A stretch of 64,000 bases of DNA, taken from positions 1 to 64,000 of the forward strand of contig CALFBH010000010.1 of the NCBI GenBank assembly GCA_937951615.1. Reading direction: 5' to 3'. Position numbers and translations under genes: made by a program. The notes under the pieces are model-generated. The model did not search any database, was not told the origin of the DNA, and was given only the letters and a program-made list of their open reading frames with translations. The stretch's first letter is position 1; each line of letters starts with the position of its first letter. Of this stretch, positions 1-8,139 are shown one piece after another. Origin of the DNA: an uncultured Saprospiraceae bacterium (GTDB lineage Bacteria; Bacteroidota; Bacteroidia; Chitinophagales; Saprospiraceae).

Positions 1-119
1 ATGGTCGATGGTCGATGGTCGATGGTCGATGGTCGATGGTCGATGGTCGATGGTCGATGGTCGATGGTCGATGGTCGATGGTCGATGGTCGATGGTCGAT
101 GGTCGATGGTCGATGGTCG
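1..119. repeat. 7-bp tandem repeat array (ATGGTCG)x17
   Basis: Seventeen perfect copies of ATGGTCG run from the window edge, so the array probably extends further left. Because 7 is not a multiple of 3, all frames read the same seven-residue peptide, giving an apparent ORF that is not a gene. It is followed by a 9-bp hairpin (117-125 / 130-138, loop TTGC) and by related degenerate ATGGAC/ATCGAC words up to about 190. Confidence 0.95.
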
Positions 120-229
120 AGTGCCTTGCGGCACTCGACTAAATGCTCTTTATGTCCTATCTATGGACTATGGACCATCGACTATCGACCAAACTAGCCA
201 CCTGAACAAAATGGCTTTCAGCAAAAAAA

Positions 230-670
230 CTACTGCTCCTTAAACCAAGCCACTAACACATCTCTCTGTTCCTGACTCAGCCAGGCATCGCGATGAGCCA
301 CCATATAAGAAAGCATTGGCATTTCCTTGCCACCAACAACCTCTACCACTTCTTCCATTTTGTATGCTGCTTTGCCTGCATCATAAGTACCAAATTCGGA
401 AAAATTCAGGTGCTCCCGCCCTTCTTTTGTATGTCCTTTCAGCCACCAGGAAACCGGCGCGATATTGCTGTACCAAGGATAAGTAGTGGTATTGGAATGA
501 CAGTCGTAGCAGGCTGTTTTGAGCATAGCAGCTACTTCCTGTGGCGGATTTTTGACCTGTATAAAGTCTAATCCAGCATCAGCAGTCGGATTGGTTTTGT
601 CTATTCTGAAAAATTGAGCAATAATAAAAGCGGCAAATAAGCCGAGGAGAATTTTTCTTCGTCTGGTCAT
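230..670 (-). CDS. haem-binding domain protein (c-type haem motif), membrane anchored
   Basis: 146 residues. An N-terminal basic stretch and one hydrophobic segment (about residues 7-21) suggest a membrane anchor or uncleaved signal. A CxxCH haem-attachment motif follows (C54, C57, H58) in the context ACYDCHSNTTTYPWY, which is typical of the small Bacteroidota 'haem-binding domain' family, as is the WW/LKGH segment downstream. Members bind one covalent haem in the periplasm; their redox partner is generally unknown. It is a single gene, separated from the next upstream gene by a strong palindrome. The family call is from recognised motifs; a function in electron transfer is inferred. Confidence 0.85.
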   Translation of the reverse strand: MTRRRKILLGLFAAFIIAQFFRIDKTNPTADAGLDFIQVKNPPQEVAAMLKTACYDCHSNTTTYPWYSNIAPVSWWLKGHTKEGREHLNFSEFGTYDAGKAAYKMEEVVEVVGGKEMPMLSYMVAHRDAWLSQEQRDVLVAWFKEQ

Positions 671-750
671 TTCAAGTTGTATTGATTATGCAATGAGTAA
701 AGGTAATCAATACTGTCGAATAACGAATATCGAACCGCAGAATATCGAAT

Positions 751-808
751 TACGAAAGCCGCACAGTAGCTCAAATTCATGAATTTGAGCTACTGTGCGG
801 CTTTTGTA
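751..808. terminator. long loop-free palindrome, likely bidirectional terminator
   Basis: Two 29-nt arms (751-779 and 780-808) are complementary with a single mismatch and no spacer; the inner 44 bp (758-801) are a perfect palindrome. A-runs and T-runs lie at the outer ends. It sits directly after the stop of the barrel/anti-sigma gene (minus strand), so a terminator is the simplest role. The absence of any loop is unusual. Confidence 0.6.
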
Positions 809-846
809 ATATTTTTTGTTCCGATGGCTATCGGGCGTATTTCTAC

Positions 847-2625
847 TTAATAAATCCCATGTTCCCACTTATTTTGGCGGGAAGCAAAACGATAATGAAG
901 ACCAACACGTACACCCAACTGAAGATTATAAGGCGTATTGTCTGCAAATGAGAGATTATTGATGTCTTTGCCAGCAGCACCACGTGCGCCTAGTGTCAGG
1001 TATGTATTAGGGTGTAGGTACATGTAGTAATCTGCCCCCATAAAAACACCTACTTCGTTTTGGATAAAAGCATTATCAGCATTCACATCTCCATCTCCAT
1101 TTCGGAGGGTATAATTTCTTAGATGTCCGTAATGTGCCCCCATAACTACACTGGCAGTCATTGGGATACGACGGTTCATACTATTCAGGCGTCGAGTCTG
1201 GTATTTGAACGAAAGTGGTACATAATAATAATCTGCCCTTGCTTCGCTATTATTAAACACACCAAAATTGGTCAGCTCACGATAGCTTTGTGAAAGGCGT
1301 GCGCTAACTATTTCGGCTTCTATACCAAAGTTGGGCGTAAACTGATAACCAGCACCCAAGCCAAAAGAGCGACCTAAATCAACCACATAATCTGGCGTAT
1401 CAGCTCCAGCCAATTCATCCCGAATTTCGTCATTCAGTATCCATGAATTGTACATAGAGAATGAAGAAGCCAGATACCAACCTTTATAGCTCAGCATCAT
1501 TTTGGCTATGTCTGCATCATCTTCTATATCAATCAGATTGCTCTCGGCTGAAAAACCTGTGCCTGTTCCATCTAAAGTAACAGATACACTTGGAAATTGC
1601 AATTCATCTTTAATAAGATCCGCTTTTCTAGGAGACAGAATCAATGCCTGTCTTGTATTCAGTTTGGATATTCTTGTAGGAATGCTAGCAAGCGATACTG
1701 GCTCGCGTTGAAGCTCGTCTGCGATGACTGGCACATTAAGTATTGCCGTTTCAATTTCAGTTGTTGCAACAGTATTCAACACAGTAGGAAGAGAAGTGCC
1801 GACGGAATTTAACCGGCTACTTCTTCCGACCTTTGAAGGACTGACGGTTACATCAGTCGCAGTGTTTTCCTGGTTCTCCAAAATCGAGATTACAGGCTGC
1901 TTCCTGGCATTGTTTGTTGCCAGAGCTTCATCGAGGATAGTTGTGTTTATTGCTGGTGCTTGCTCCGACGCTTTATTTGGAACAAGCTCAATAGGAAGTT
2001 TTTCATTTGTAGCATTATTCGCTACATTATTATTTTTAAAAATATCTAGGGCGTATTCATTGACTAAAAAAGAGAACAGCATGATGGCTATAAGGACAGC
2101 CGCTATTCTGGTCAGTACCATTAAATGGCGTTTCACAACAAGACTGAGTGGAATTAATGGTCTTATTTTTTTCCATACTTCCTCTGAGGGTTCTAGCTCG
2201 TAATTGGCAAGTTTTCTTTTGACGCTATGGTCAAAATCATTTTCCAATACATTATCCATAAGATAAGCAGGCGGGGCAACTTCATAATCGCCGAAAGCCG
2301 CTTGAAATTGCTGGTCAAAATCATGCTCCGCTTCTACACCTTCCAAGCCTTCACTGATATTTGTCCAGACACCAGCACTCGGCAATACTTCAAAACCTTC
2401 AAATGAGGCGCGAATGGCTTGTTCGCCTTCAGAAGGTAATGAACTACTCAAGTCCTCCCATATTCTGGCAGATACCGCTGGCTCGAAATCACTAAAGGCT
2501 TTTTCTACAGACTCATCGAAACTGACACCCAGTATGTTCCCCATCATTTCAGGAGAGGGTGTCGCTTCAAAGCCCTCAAAAGCCTCGCGAAATATATCTT
2601 CTATGTTGTGGATTTTATCCTTCAT
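847..2625 (-). CDS. anti-sigma-like N-terminus fused to outer membrane beta-barrel
   Basis: 592 residues in three parts. Residues 1-160 are acidic and contain five diverged copies of an F-x-x-[FY]-E-x-x-P-[SP]-x-x-[VM]-W-x-x-[IL] motif starting near residues 16, 44, 75, 111 and 139. A single membrane helix lies at about 168-188. A low-complexity linker then leads to a beta-strand-rich C-terminus (about 350-592) resembling the Bacteroidota outer-membrane beta-barrel (PF13568-like) domain. The gene follows an ECF sigma gene by 26 bp on the same strand, so it is very probably co-transcribed. Known sigma/barrel pairs in Bacteroidota suggest that the cytoplasmic part holds the sigma factor while the barrel spans or senses the envelope. 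Which repeat contacts sigma is not visible. Confidence 0.75.
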   Translation of the reverse strand: MKDKIHNIEDIFREAFEGFEATPSPEMMGNILGVSFDESVEKAFSDFEPAVSARIWEDLSSSLPSEGEQAIRASFEGFEVLPSAGVWTNISEGLEGVEAEHDFDQQFQAAFGDYEVAPPAYLMDNVLENDFDHSVKRKLANYELEPSEEVWKKIRPLIPLSLVVKRHLMVLTRIAAVLIAIMLFSFLVNEYALDIFKNNNVANNATNEKLPIELVPNKASEQAPAINTTILDEALATNNARKQPVISILENQENTATDVTVSPSKVGRSSRLNSVGTSLPTVLNTVATTEIETAILNVPVIADELQREPVSLASIPTRISKLNTRQALILSPRKADLIKDELQFPSVSVTLDGTGTGFSAESNLIDIEDDADIAKMMLSYKGWYLASSFSMYNSWILNDEIRDELAGADTPDYVVDLGRSFGLGAGYQFTPNFGIEAEIVSARLSQSYRELTNFGVFNNSEARADYYYVPLSFKYQTRRLNSMNRRIPMTASVVMGAHYGHLRNYTLRNGDGDVNADNAFIQNEVGVFMGADYYMYLHPNTYLTLGARGAAGKDINNLSFADNTPYNLQLGVRVGLHYRFASRQNKWEHGIY

Positions 2626-2651
2626 AAAACTTAGTCTTACGACAGTATTCT

Positions 2652-3203
2652 TTATTTGTTCAGAGATTTGACCATTTTTTGTAAAATGGCTCTGGATCTT
2701 GCCAATTGCGATTTGGAAGTTCCTTCAGAGATACCGAGCAGTTCTGCGATTTCTCTATGCGTATAACCTTCGATTACGTACATGTTAAATATGGTACGAT
2801 AACCAGGTGATAATTTTTGAACCAGTTTGAGTAAATCCTGCGTAGCAAGATTTTCAACGGCTATTTCATCTACCTGGCGGAAACTGGCTTTGTCCAATTC
2901 CGCATGTCCTGTGTGATTGACCGATTTGCGGTAATGTTCTATCGCTGTATTGATAAAAATACGTTTGATCCAACCTTCAAATGATCCATCTCCCCTGAAT
3001 TTATCTAAGTTGTTGAACACTTTAATAAACCCTTCCTGAAGAATGTCTTCTCCACTGTGATAATTATTTGCATAACGCAAACAAATACCAAACATTTTTG
3101 GGGAATAATACCGATAAAGAATCTCTTGGGAGTCGCGCCGTCCAGCAATGCAACCACTAATCAATTCTTGTTGGGTAAGTCCTAAAGTAAGTACTTCTGC
3201 CAT
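2652..3203 (-). CDS. ECF sigma-70 family RNA polymerase sigma factor
   Basis: 183 residues, the usual length for a group IV sigma factor. Region 2 is visible around NLDKFRGDGSFEGWIKRIF, and the region 4 helix-turn-helix around YTHREIAELLGISEGTSKSQ, followed by the basic SRAILQKMV tail. Only sigma2 and sigma4 are present, with a short linker. The partner gene directly downstream encodes a membrane protein with cytoplasmic repeats, consistent with a sigma/anti-sigma pair responding to envelope conditions. Its target promoters cannot be read from this window. Confidence 0.92.
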   Translation of the reverse strand: MAEVLTLGLTQQELISGCIAGRRDSQEILYRYYSPKMFGICLRYANNYHSGEDILQEGFIKVFNNLDKFRGDGSFEGWIKRIFINTAIEHYRKSVNHTGHAELDKASFRQVDEIAVENLATQDLLKLVQKLSPGYRTIFNMYVIEGYTHREIAELLGISEGTSKSQLARSRAILQKMVKSLNK

Positions 3204-3290
3204 CCTGATACTTTGGTGTAAAATTTAGTTTATAATCTTCTATTTTTAACGATTTCATAAGTTAGACTCTATTTCTAAAATAAAGTCTCC

Positions 3291-3875
3291 TCAATGCTTT
3301 TCGAGAAAAGCTTTGAGTTGTTGAACAGCCTTTGCACGGTGGCTGATCTTGTTTTTTTCTTCGCTGCTCATTTCGGCAAAACTTCTGGTTTCGCCTTCTG
3401 GCACAAAGATGGGGTCGTAGCCAAATCCGCCTGTTCCGCTTTTTTCGGTTTTCACGTTGCCATTGATAATGCCTTCAAAGGTATATTCTTTGCCTTCAAG
3501 TATCAATGCGACAACCGTGCGAAAACGGGCTGATCGGTTTTCTTGATTTTGGAGTTTTTCAAGTACGAGTTTAATGTTATTATCTGCGTTTCTGTCTGGC
3601 CCTGCATAACGCGCCGAATAAACGCCTGGCTCATTATTAATAGCAGCGACTTCAAAACCAGTATCCTCTGCAAAACAATTCTGCACATCATAATGCTCAA
3701 TGACATAGCGTGCTTTTTGCAAAGCGTTTCCCTGGATGGTGGGCTGTGTTTCAGGAATGTCTTCATGACACCCTATTTCTTCTAATCCAACCAAGTCGTA
3801 ATCTGCACCCAGAATAGCTTTAATTTCTTTTATTTTGTGTGCATTACCTGTGGCAAAGACTATCCGATGCTTCAT
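3291..3875 (-). CDS. rdgB: XTP/dITP diphosphatase (RdgB/HAM1 family)
   Basis: Hydrolyses non-canonical purine nucleotides (XTP, dITP, ITP) to the monophosphates, cleaning the nucleotide pool. About 194 residues from the ATG at 3873-3875. An in-frame upstream extension exists, but the protein family begins at M-K-x-R-I-V-F-A-T-G-N. Family motifs are all visible: TGNAHKIKEI near the start, the FAEDTGFEV acidic segment, PGVYSARYAG, the TGGFGYDPIF substrate loop and the C-terminal SHRAKA. It is a stand-alone housekeeping gene. Confidence 0.95.
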   Translation of the reverse strand: MKHRIVFATGNAHKIKEIKAILGADYDLVGLEEIGCHEDIPETQPTIQGNALQKARYVIEHYDVQNCFAEDTGFEVAAINNEPGVYSARYAGPDRNADNNIKLVLEKLQNQENRSARFRTVVALILEGKEYTFEGIINGNVKTEKSGTGGFGYDPIFVPEGETRSFAEMSSEEKNKISHRAKAVQQLKAFLEKH

Positions 3876-3972
3876 ATTCTTACTTTTTAATCTTATTGGC
3901 AATTGAAGTTTGTAAATAATGATGACATGGCATAGCTCATGTTTGGTTTACTCATCATTTATAAACAGTGTA

Positions 3973-4422
3973 TCAATCAGGTAAAAATGTTGATTTTAAA
4001 TGATTCCATAATAACCGCTTTTTATCTTGATTTGCAATTAGATTATCTAAATCATCTGCAAAAAAGACAGCGCACTCATTTATGGTCATCGCTTTATACA
4101 TTGGAATAGCAGCCTGAATGCCGAGGTCGGAAGGTGTTCTGCCAAAGACAAACAGGTGTTTAACATTAAACTCTTTCAAAGAACGGAAACTACAAGTATT
4201 ATCTTGCGTTACATTTAAAGATAAAGTGTCTTGCTCGAAGTCAAGCCGTATAGCACCGACAATCTTTTTAAGAAAATCGCGTGCTTTCTGGACTTCTTCC
4301 AGACTATCTTTGCACTCATAGACGAAGCAGATACCCTTTTGGTTGCTCCCAAAGGATATTTTTTTCAATATATCATTATCAATATCTATGCCTGTATAAA
4401 CTTTGTAATCTATGAAACCCAT
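3973..4422 (-). CDS. conserved hypothetical protein, possibly DNA polymerase III psi (HolD)-like
   Basis: 149 residues from the ATG at 4420-4422; an in-frame TTG at 4473 would add 17 residues. It has no signal peptide or membrane helix. The C-terminal half reads as a Rossmann-like strand (HLFVFGRTPSDLGI), then Y-K-A-M-T, an acidic FFADDL, and a final helix ending KKRLLWNHLKSTFLPD. The order 'strand, aD-L-x-x-L, K-R-x-L-W' resembles the C-terminus of proteobacterial HolD, which bridges the clamp loader and SSB. That assignment is weak; I recognise the shape, not a decisive motif. RdgB lies 97 bp downstream on the same strand. Confidence 0.6.
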   Translation of the reverse strand: MGFIDYKVYTGIDIDNDILKKISFGSNQKGICFVYECKDSLEEVQKARDFLKKIVGAIRLDFEQDTLSLNVTQDNTCSFRSLKEFNVKHLFVFGRTPSDLGIQAAIPMYKAMTINECAVFFADDLDNLIANQDKKRLLWNHLKSTFLPD

Positions 4423-4631
4423 TGTTGCAGAATAATATTTTGTTTTGAGTACTTTTATGAAATTAAACCCCAAAGAAAGGTAGTTTTTTTCATAAAAATT
4501 CTTTAATTTTGTGATATTCTTGTCAAAAGAAGCATTTTTCCCACAGGGGACATTTTATATGCCTTTCGACAAAGATAAGGAATAGTAATCCATTAGACTT
4601 TATTCTGAAATATTTTAAATCAATAATTAAC

Positions 4632-5723
4632 ATGAATAATATCACCATCCAGTCTCCCCAAACTTCCCGACTTTCATCTGTTGATTTTGACAATCTCCCT
4701 TTCGGTGAGATTTTTTCGGATCACATGTTTGTAGCTGATTACCGCGATGGCAAATGGCAGGACGCCCGCGTCGTCCCTTTCGCGCCCATCACGCTGAGTC
4801 CGTCCAATCTCGCACTGCATTATGGTCAGTCCATTTTTGAAGGTATGAAAGCCTTTAAAGACAAGGATGGAAAACCGATGTTATTTCGTCCTGAGCAACA
4901 TGCCATTCGCATCAACAAATCTGCCCACAGAATGAGTATGCCCGATATACCGGAAGACTTGTTTATGGATGCGGTGAATACATTGATTGGTCTTGACCAT
5001 GCCTGGATTCCGCCTAAAAGAGGTAGTGCTTTGTACATCCGTCCATTTATGTTTGCGACGGATGCGGTGATTGGTGTACGGGCTTCCAAGACTTATAAGT
5101 TCATCATTTTTACGGGACCAGTTGGACCTTATTATAGCAAGCCGCTCAACTTGGTGACTGCCGATGAGTATGTCCGCGCAGTACCTGGCGGTGTAGGTGA
5201 AGCAAAAGCTGCTGGTAATTATGCTGCCGCTATTTATCCGACTGACCTGGCTCATACTGCTGGTTTCGACCAAATCCTGTGGACAGATAATCGCGATTAT
5301 AAATACATACAGGAATGTGGTACCATGAATGTCTTTTTTGTGATTGGTGATACAGTTGTCACGCCAAATCTAAATGGCGCTATTCTAAAAGGCATCACTC
5401 GCGACAGCCTGCTGACGCTCCTACGTGCCGAGGGCACAAAAGTGGAAGAGCGTCCCATTTCTATTGATGAACTGATTGAAGCACATAAAGAAGGTAAACT
5501 AATAGATGCCTTTGGTGCCGGTACTGCTGCGGTGGTTTCTCAGATTCAGTCTATTTCCTATAAAGAAAACGGCGAGTATGTGAAAATGGAATTGCCAGAT
5601 GTAAAAAGCCGAGACATTTCTATTCGATTGAAAAAAGAAATTAATGATATTCGTGCCCGACTAGCGGCTGATCCGCATGGCTGGATGCATGAGGTGAAGG
5701 TGTCATCTCCGGTGATGGGTTGA
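4632..5723 (+). CDS. ilvE: branched-chain amino acid aminotransferase (class IV, BCAT type II)
   Basis: Catalyses the last step of leucine, isoleucine and valine synthesis, or the first step of their breakdown, with PLP and 2-oxoglutarate/glutamate. 363 residues, the usual length for the longer (eukaryote-like, type II) BCAT. The LHYGQSIFEGMKAF, RPFMFATD and GGVGEAKAAGNYA segments are visible, the last carrying the PLP lysine. ECGTMNVFFV and GAGTAAVVSQI bind cofactor and substrate. ATG at 4632. It is monocistronic, with a strong hairpin terminator 72 bp after the stop. Confidence 0.95.
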   Translation: MNNITIQSPQTSRLSSVDFDNLPFGEIFSDHMFVADYRDGKWQDARVVPFAPITLSPSNLALHYGQSIFEGMKAFKDKDGKPMLFRPEQHAIRINKSAHRMSMPDIPEDLFMDAVNTLIGLDHAWIPPKRGSALYIRPFMFATDAVIGVRASKTYKFIIFTGPVGPYYSKPLNLVTADEYVRAVPGGVGEAKAAGNYAAAIYPTDLAHTAGFDQILWTDNRDYKYIQECGTMNVFFVIGDTVVTPNLNGAILKGITRDSLLTLLRAEGTKVEERPISIDELIEAHKEGKLIDAFGAGTAAVVSQIQSISYKENGEYVKMELPDVKSRDISIRLKKEINDIRARLAADPHGWMHEVKVSSPVMG

Positions 5724-5795
5724 GAAGCGAGAGGCGAGACCGCTGCGCTGCGAGAAGAGAGATCACTTCGTTGCGAGACCGCTGCGCTGAGAGAG
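5724..5795. repeat. short direct repeats rich in GCGAGA after ilvE
   Basis: The 17-mer GCGAGACCGCTGCGCTG occurs twice, near 5733 and 5773, embedded in further GAGAAGCGAGA-type words. It lies between the ilvE stop and its terminator, so it is transcribed as 3' UTR. It looks like a slipped or expanded low-complexity sequence. Confidence 0.7.
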
Positions 5796-5833
5796 AAGCG
5801 AGACTTTTGTATTACAAAAGTCTCGCTTTTTTT
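5796..5833 (+). terminator. rho-independent terminator of ilvE
   Basis: A 15-bp perfect stem (5796-5810 with 5814-5828) and a 3-nt loop ATT are followed by a T-run, reading in the ilvE direction. Confidence 0.9.
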
Positions 5834-5839
5834 CGTCAT

Positions 5840-5905
5840 CGTACCGACGACTTTTAGCCGTCGCCATGTAGGGTACAACCTGCGACGGCTAAAGTCGTCG
5901 GTACG
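5840..5905. repeat. REP-like inverted repeat overlapping the glycosyltransferase 3' end
   Basis: Arms 5840-5864 and 5882-5905 are complementary apart from one extra T in the left arm, with a 17-nt loop. The right arm contains the stop codon and last codons of the GT2 gene on the minus strand. The arm core (GTACCGACGACTTTAGCCGTCG) looks like a mobile or dispersed extragenic palindrome rather than a terminator, since there is no T-run. Confidence 0.75.
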
Positions 5906-6911
5906 TTTTCTTCCCTTTAACAAAATAACTCCAAATAATACTTCCCTCAAATCTTCCTGTTGTATTGGCTTCGCCAATGCGAATATCTTCAACGGACTGC
6001 TGAGTTTGTTGTCGCCTTTTGGCAATATTTCTAATATGCCCATAACAGTAAAAATGTGCGCGGATAATGGCCCAGATGTGGAGCAGTTTGCCTTGTGTCA
6101 GAAAACGGATGCCGGCAATACCGTCGAGTATCAGTCGGGCAGGGAATAACCAGAGGAGTTTGGTGGCGGGTTCATTTTTCAGGAGTGTGATGAGGCTGTT
6201 TCTGAAATTGAGGTAGGTCTTTTGTGGGTTTTGAGCATCGAGTGTGCCGCCGCCGAGGTGATAGACCAGCGACTGCGGGTATGCCATGATTTTGTAGCCG
6301 GCGAGCTTGAGTCGCCAGCAGAGGTCGATTTCTTCCATGTGTGCAAAGAACTGTCCGTCCAGCCCGCCAGCTTTGTGGTAGAGGTCGGCGCGGATGAACA
6401 TGGCTGCGCCGCTTGCCCAGAAAATTTCCTGCGGGTCGTCGTATTGTCCGGTGTCGGTTTCGCGCTTGTCTAGGATTCTGCCTCTGCAAAAGGGGTAGCC
6501 TAGTTTGTCGATCCAGCCGCCTGCGCCGCCTGCGTGGTCGAAGGTTTTTTCATCGGTGTTGAGGATTTTGGGCTGGGCGGCTGCTATGCTGGGGTCTTGT
6601 TTCATTGCTTCTATGATGGGGGTTATCCAGTTGGGGGTGGTTTTTACGTCGGAGTTGAGTAGGATGTAAAAATCTGCTGTGATCTGTTTTAGGGCTTGGT
6701 TATAGCCTTCGGCAAAGCCGTAGTTTTTGGGTAGTTCTACGAGTTTTATGTTTGGATATTTTTGTCGGAGGAAGTGGAGGGAATCGTCGGTGGAGCCATT
6801 GTCGGCTACCCAGATTTCGGCTTGGTCGCTGGTGCTGGTGACGGAGGGTAGGAAGCGTTTTAGGTGCTGCTTTCCGTTGTAATTTAGGATGACTACTGCT
6901 GTATTTTGCAT
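5889..6911 (-). CDS. glycosyltransferase family 2
   Basis: 340 residues. The GT-A fold is visible: VVILNYNGKQHL at the N-terminus, the nucleotide-binding VADNGSTDDS, the metal site near LLNSDVKTT, the GAAMFIRADLY segment and the acceptor/catalytic EEIDLCWRLKLAGY motif. The arrangement matches rhamnosyltransferase-like GT2 enzymes that build polysaccharide or O-antigen chains from nucleotide sugars on the cytoplasmic side of the membrane. The sugar cannot be predicted. It is a lone gene, not in a polysaccharide cluster. Its last five codons run into an inverted repeat, so the C-terminal tail (about KKTYRRL) is probably repeat-derived. Confidence 0.9.
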   Translation of the reverse strand: MQNTAVVILNYNGKQHLKRFLPSVTSTSDQAEIWVADNGSTDDSLHFLRQKYPNIKLVELPKNYGFAEGYNQALKQITADFYILLNSDVKTTPNWITPIIEAMKQDPSIAAAQPKILNTDEKTFDHAGGAGGWIDKLGYPFCRGRILDKRETDTGQYDDPQEIFWASGAAMFIRADLYHKAGGLDGQFFAHMEEIDLCWRLKLAGYKIMAYPQSLVYHLGGGTLDAQNPQKTYLNFRNSLITLLKNEPATKLLWLFPARLILDGIAGIRFLTQGKLLHIWAIIRAHFYCYGHIRNIAKRRQQTQQSVEDIRIGEANTTGRFEGSIIWSYFVKGKKTYRRL

Positions 6912-7134
6912 GTGTTGATGTGTTGTCGTGTTGAGGTGTTGTCGTGTTATTCAATAACTTAGTTTGCCTCTCCTATCCCTTCGACTACGCTCAGGAGAAC
7001 CTTGTTGGAGAGGGACTTCGCCTGCGGCTGTCTTGCTTCGCCGACAACCTGGATTTTATACATTAAAGATTAGCCACGAATGCACGAATACTTATTACTC
7101 AATTGCCCCAATATACCAGTTACCAATACACCAA
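6912..7134. repeat. intergenic repeats: 16-mer GTGTTGATGTGTTGTC and REP-like fragment
   Basis: Two copies of GTGTTGATGTGTTGTC (6912-6927, and 6928-6943 with one mismatch) follow the GT2 start. The same 16-mer occurs in opposite orientation at 15728-15775. Further on, about 6978-7000, CCCTTCGACTACGCTCAGGAG matches the dispersed TTCGrCTmCGCTCA word also seen at 16761-16774. No gene is visible. Confidence 0.7.
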
Positions 7135-8055
7135 TCAACTCAATAACTCAGTAACCACCTCCTTATCTTTCGCTAACTGTCGCTTCAGCTCCTCCATTCC
7201 CTCAAAACGCAGGTCTCCTCTTGTACGGGCGATGAACTCGACGGTCAATTCTTCCTCATAAATGTCTTGATTGAAATCGAAGATATTGACTTCTACTGTT
7301 TTGCTTTGGTTGTCTAAGGAACGACCGATGTAGAGCATGGATTTTAAGACTTCGTTTTTGTAGTGCACCTTGGCGGCATATACGCCATCTGCGGGGATGA
7401 TTTTGTGTTTGGAGGCTGGTTTTACATTGGCGGTGGGGAAACCAATTTGGCTGCCGCGTTGCTTGCCTCTGACTACTTTCCCGCTAAGGGTAAATGGATG
7501 ATTGAGGAGGGCTGTGGCGGCTTTGATTTCTCCTGCTTCTATGCTTTTTCTGATTTTGGTGGAGCTGACTACGATGTCATCGACTTCCTGTTTTTCTATT
7601 TCTTCTACTTTATATCCCAACTCGTTTTCAAACTTTTTCAGGTATTCGATATTGCCTGTGCGTTTGTTGCCAAAGCGATGGTCGTAGCCAATGAGAATCT
7701 TATCGGGGTGGATTTTACTGACCAGAAAATTTCGGATGTACTCGTCTGGTGTTTGTTGGGAAAAAGCTTTGGTGAATGGCACAACCACTAGGTGATTCAC
7801 TTTGTATTGGCGCAGCAAATTTATTTTTTCTTCCAGTACCGTGATGAGTCGTAGGGAATCATCATCGGGATTAACGACTAGTCGGGGATGCGGATGAAAA
7901 GTTATCAATACACTTTCTCCATTGCATTGCGCTGCCCGTCGGTTTATCCGTCGTAGAATTTCCTGATGCCCGCTATGCACGCCATCATAAGAGCCAATAG
8001 TCACTACGGCATTTTTAAATTCAGGCAATTTGTCCAGGTCTCTGTAAACATTCAT
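7135..8055 (-). CDS. ribF: bifunctional riboflavin kinase / FAD synthetase
   Basis: Converts riboflavin to FMN and FMN to FAD. 306 residues, the typical RibF length. The N-terminal nucleotidyltransferase domain shows TIGSYDGVHSGHQEIL (the HxGH-type site) and GYDHRFGNKRTGN. The C-terminal flavokinase domain, from about residue 190, shows GKVVRGKQRGSQIGFPTANV and DGVYAAKV. ATG at 8053-8055. It is a single gene with no RFN riboswitch visible upstream. Confidence 0.95.
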   Translation of the reverse strand: MNVYRDLDKLPEFKNAVVTIGSYDGVHSGHQEILRRINRRAAQCNGESVLITFHPHPRLVVNPDDDSLRLITVLEEKINLLRQYKVNHLVVVPFTKAFSQQTPDEYIRNFLVSKIHPDKILIGYDHRFGNKRTGNIEYLKKFENELGYKVEEIEKQEVDDIVVSSTKIRKSIEAGEIKAATALLNHPFTLSGKVVRGKQRGSQIGFPTANVKPASKHKIIPADGVYAAKVHYKNEVLKSMLYIGRSLDNQSKTVEVNIFDFNQDIYEEELTVEFIARTRGDLRFEGMEELKRQLAKDKEVVTELLS

Positions 8056-8139
8056 AATCTGGGCAAAAATACGTTTTTTGGGAACACTTTTGAAGTTTTT
8101 AGGCTGTGAGTTATGAGTTGATGGATTGCGGGTTAGATT

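Noticed and set aside
1..243. ORF reading a repeated seven-residue peptide, and possible CRISPR-like repeats
   Set aside because: The repeat unit is 7 bp with no spacers; the peptide is a by-product of the satellite.
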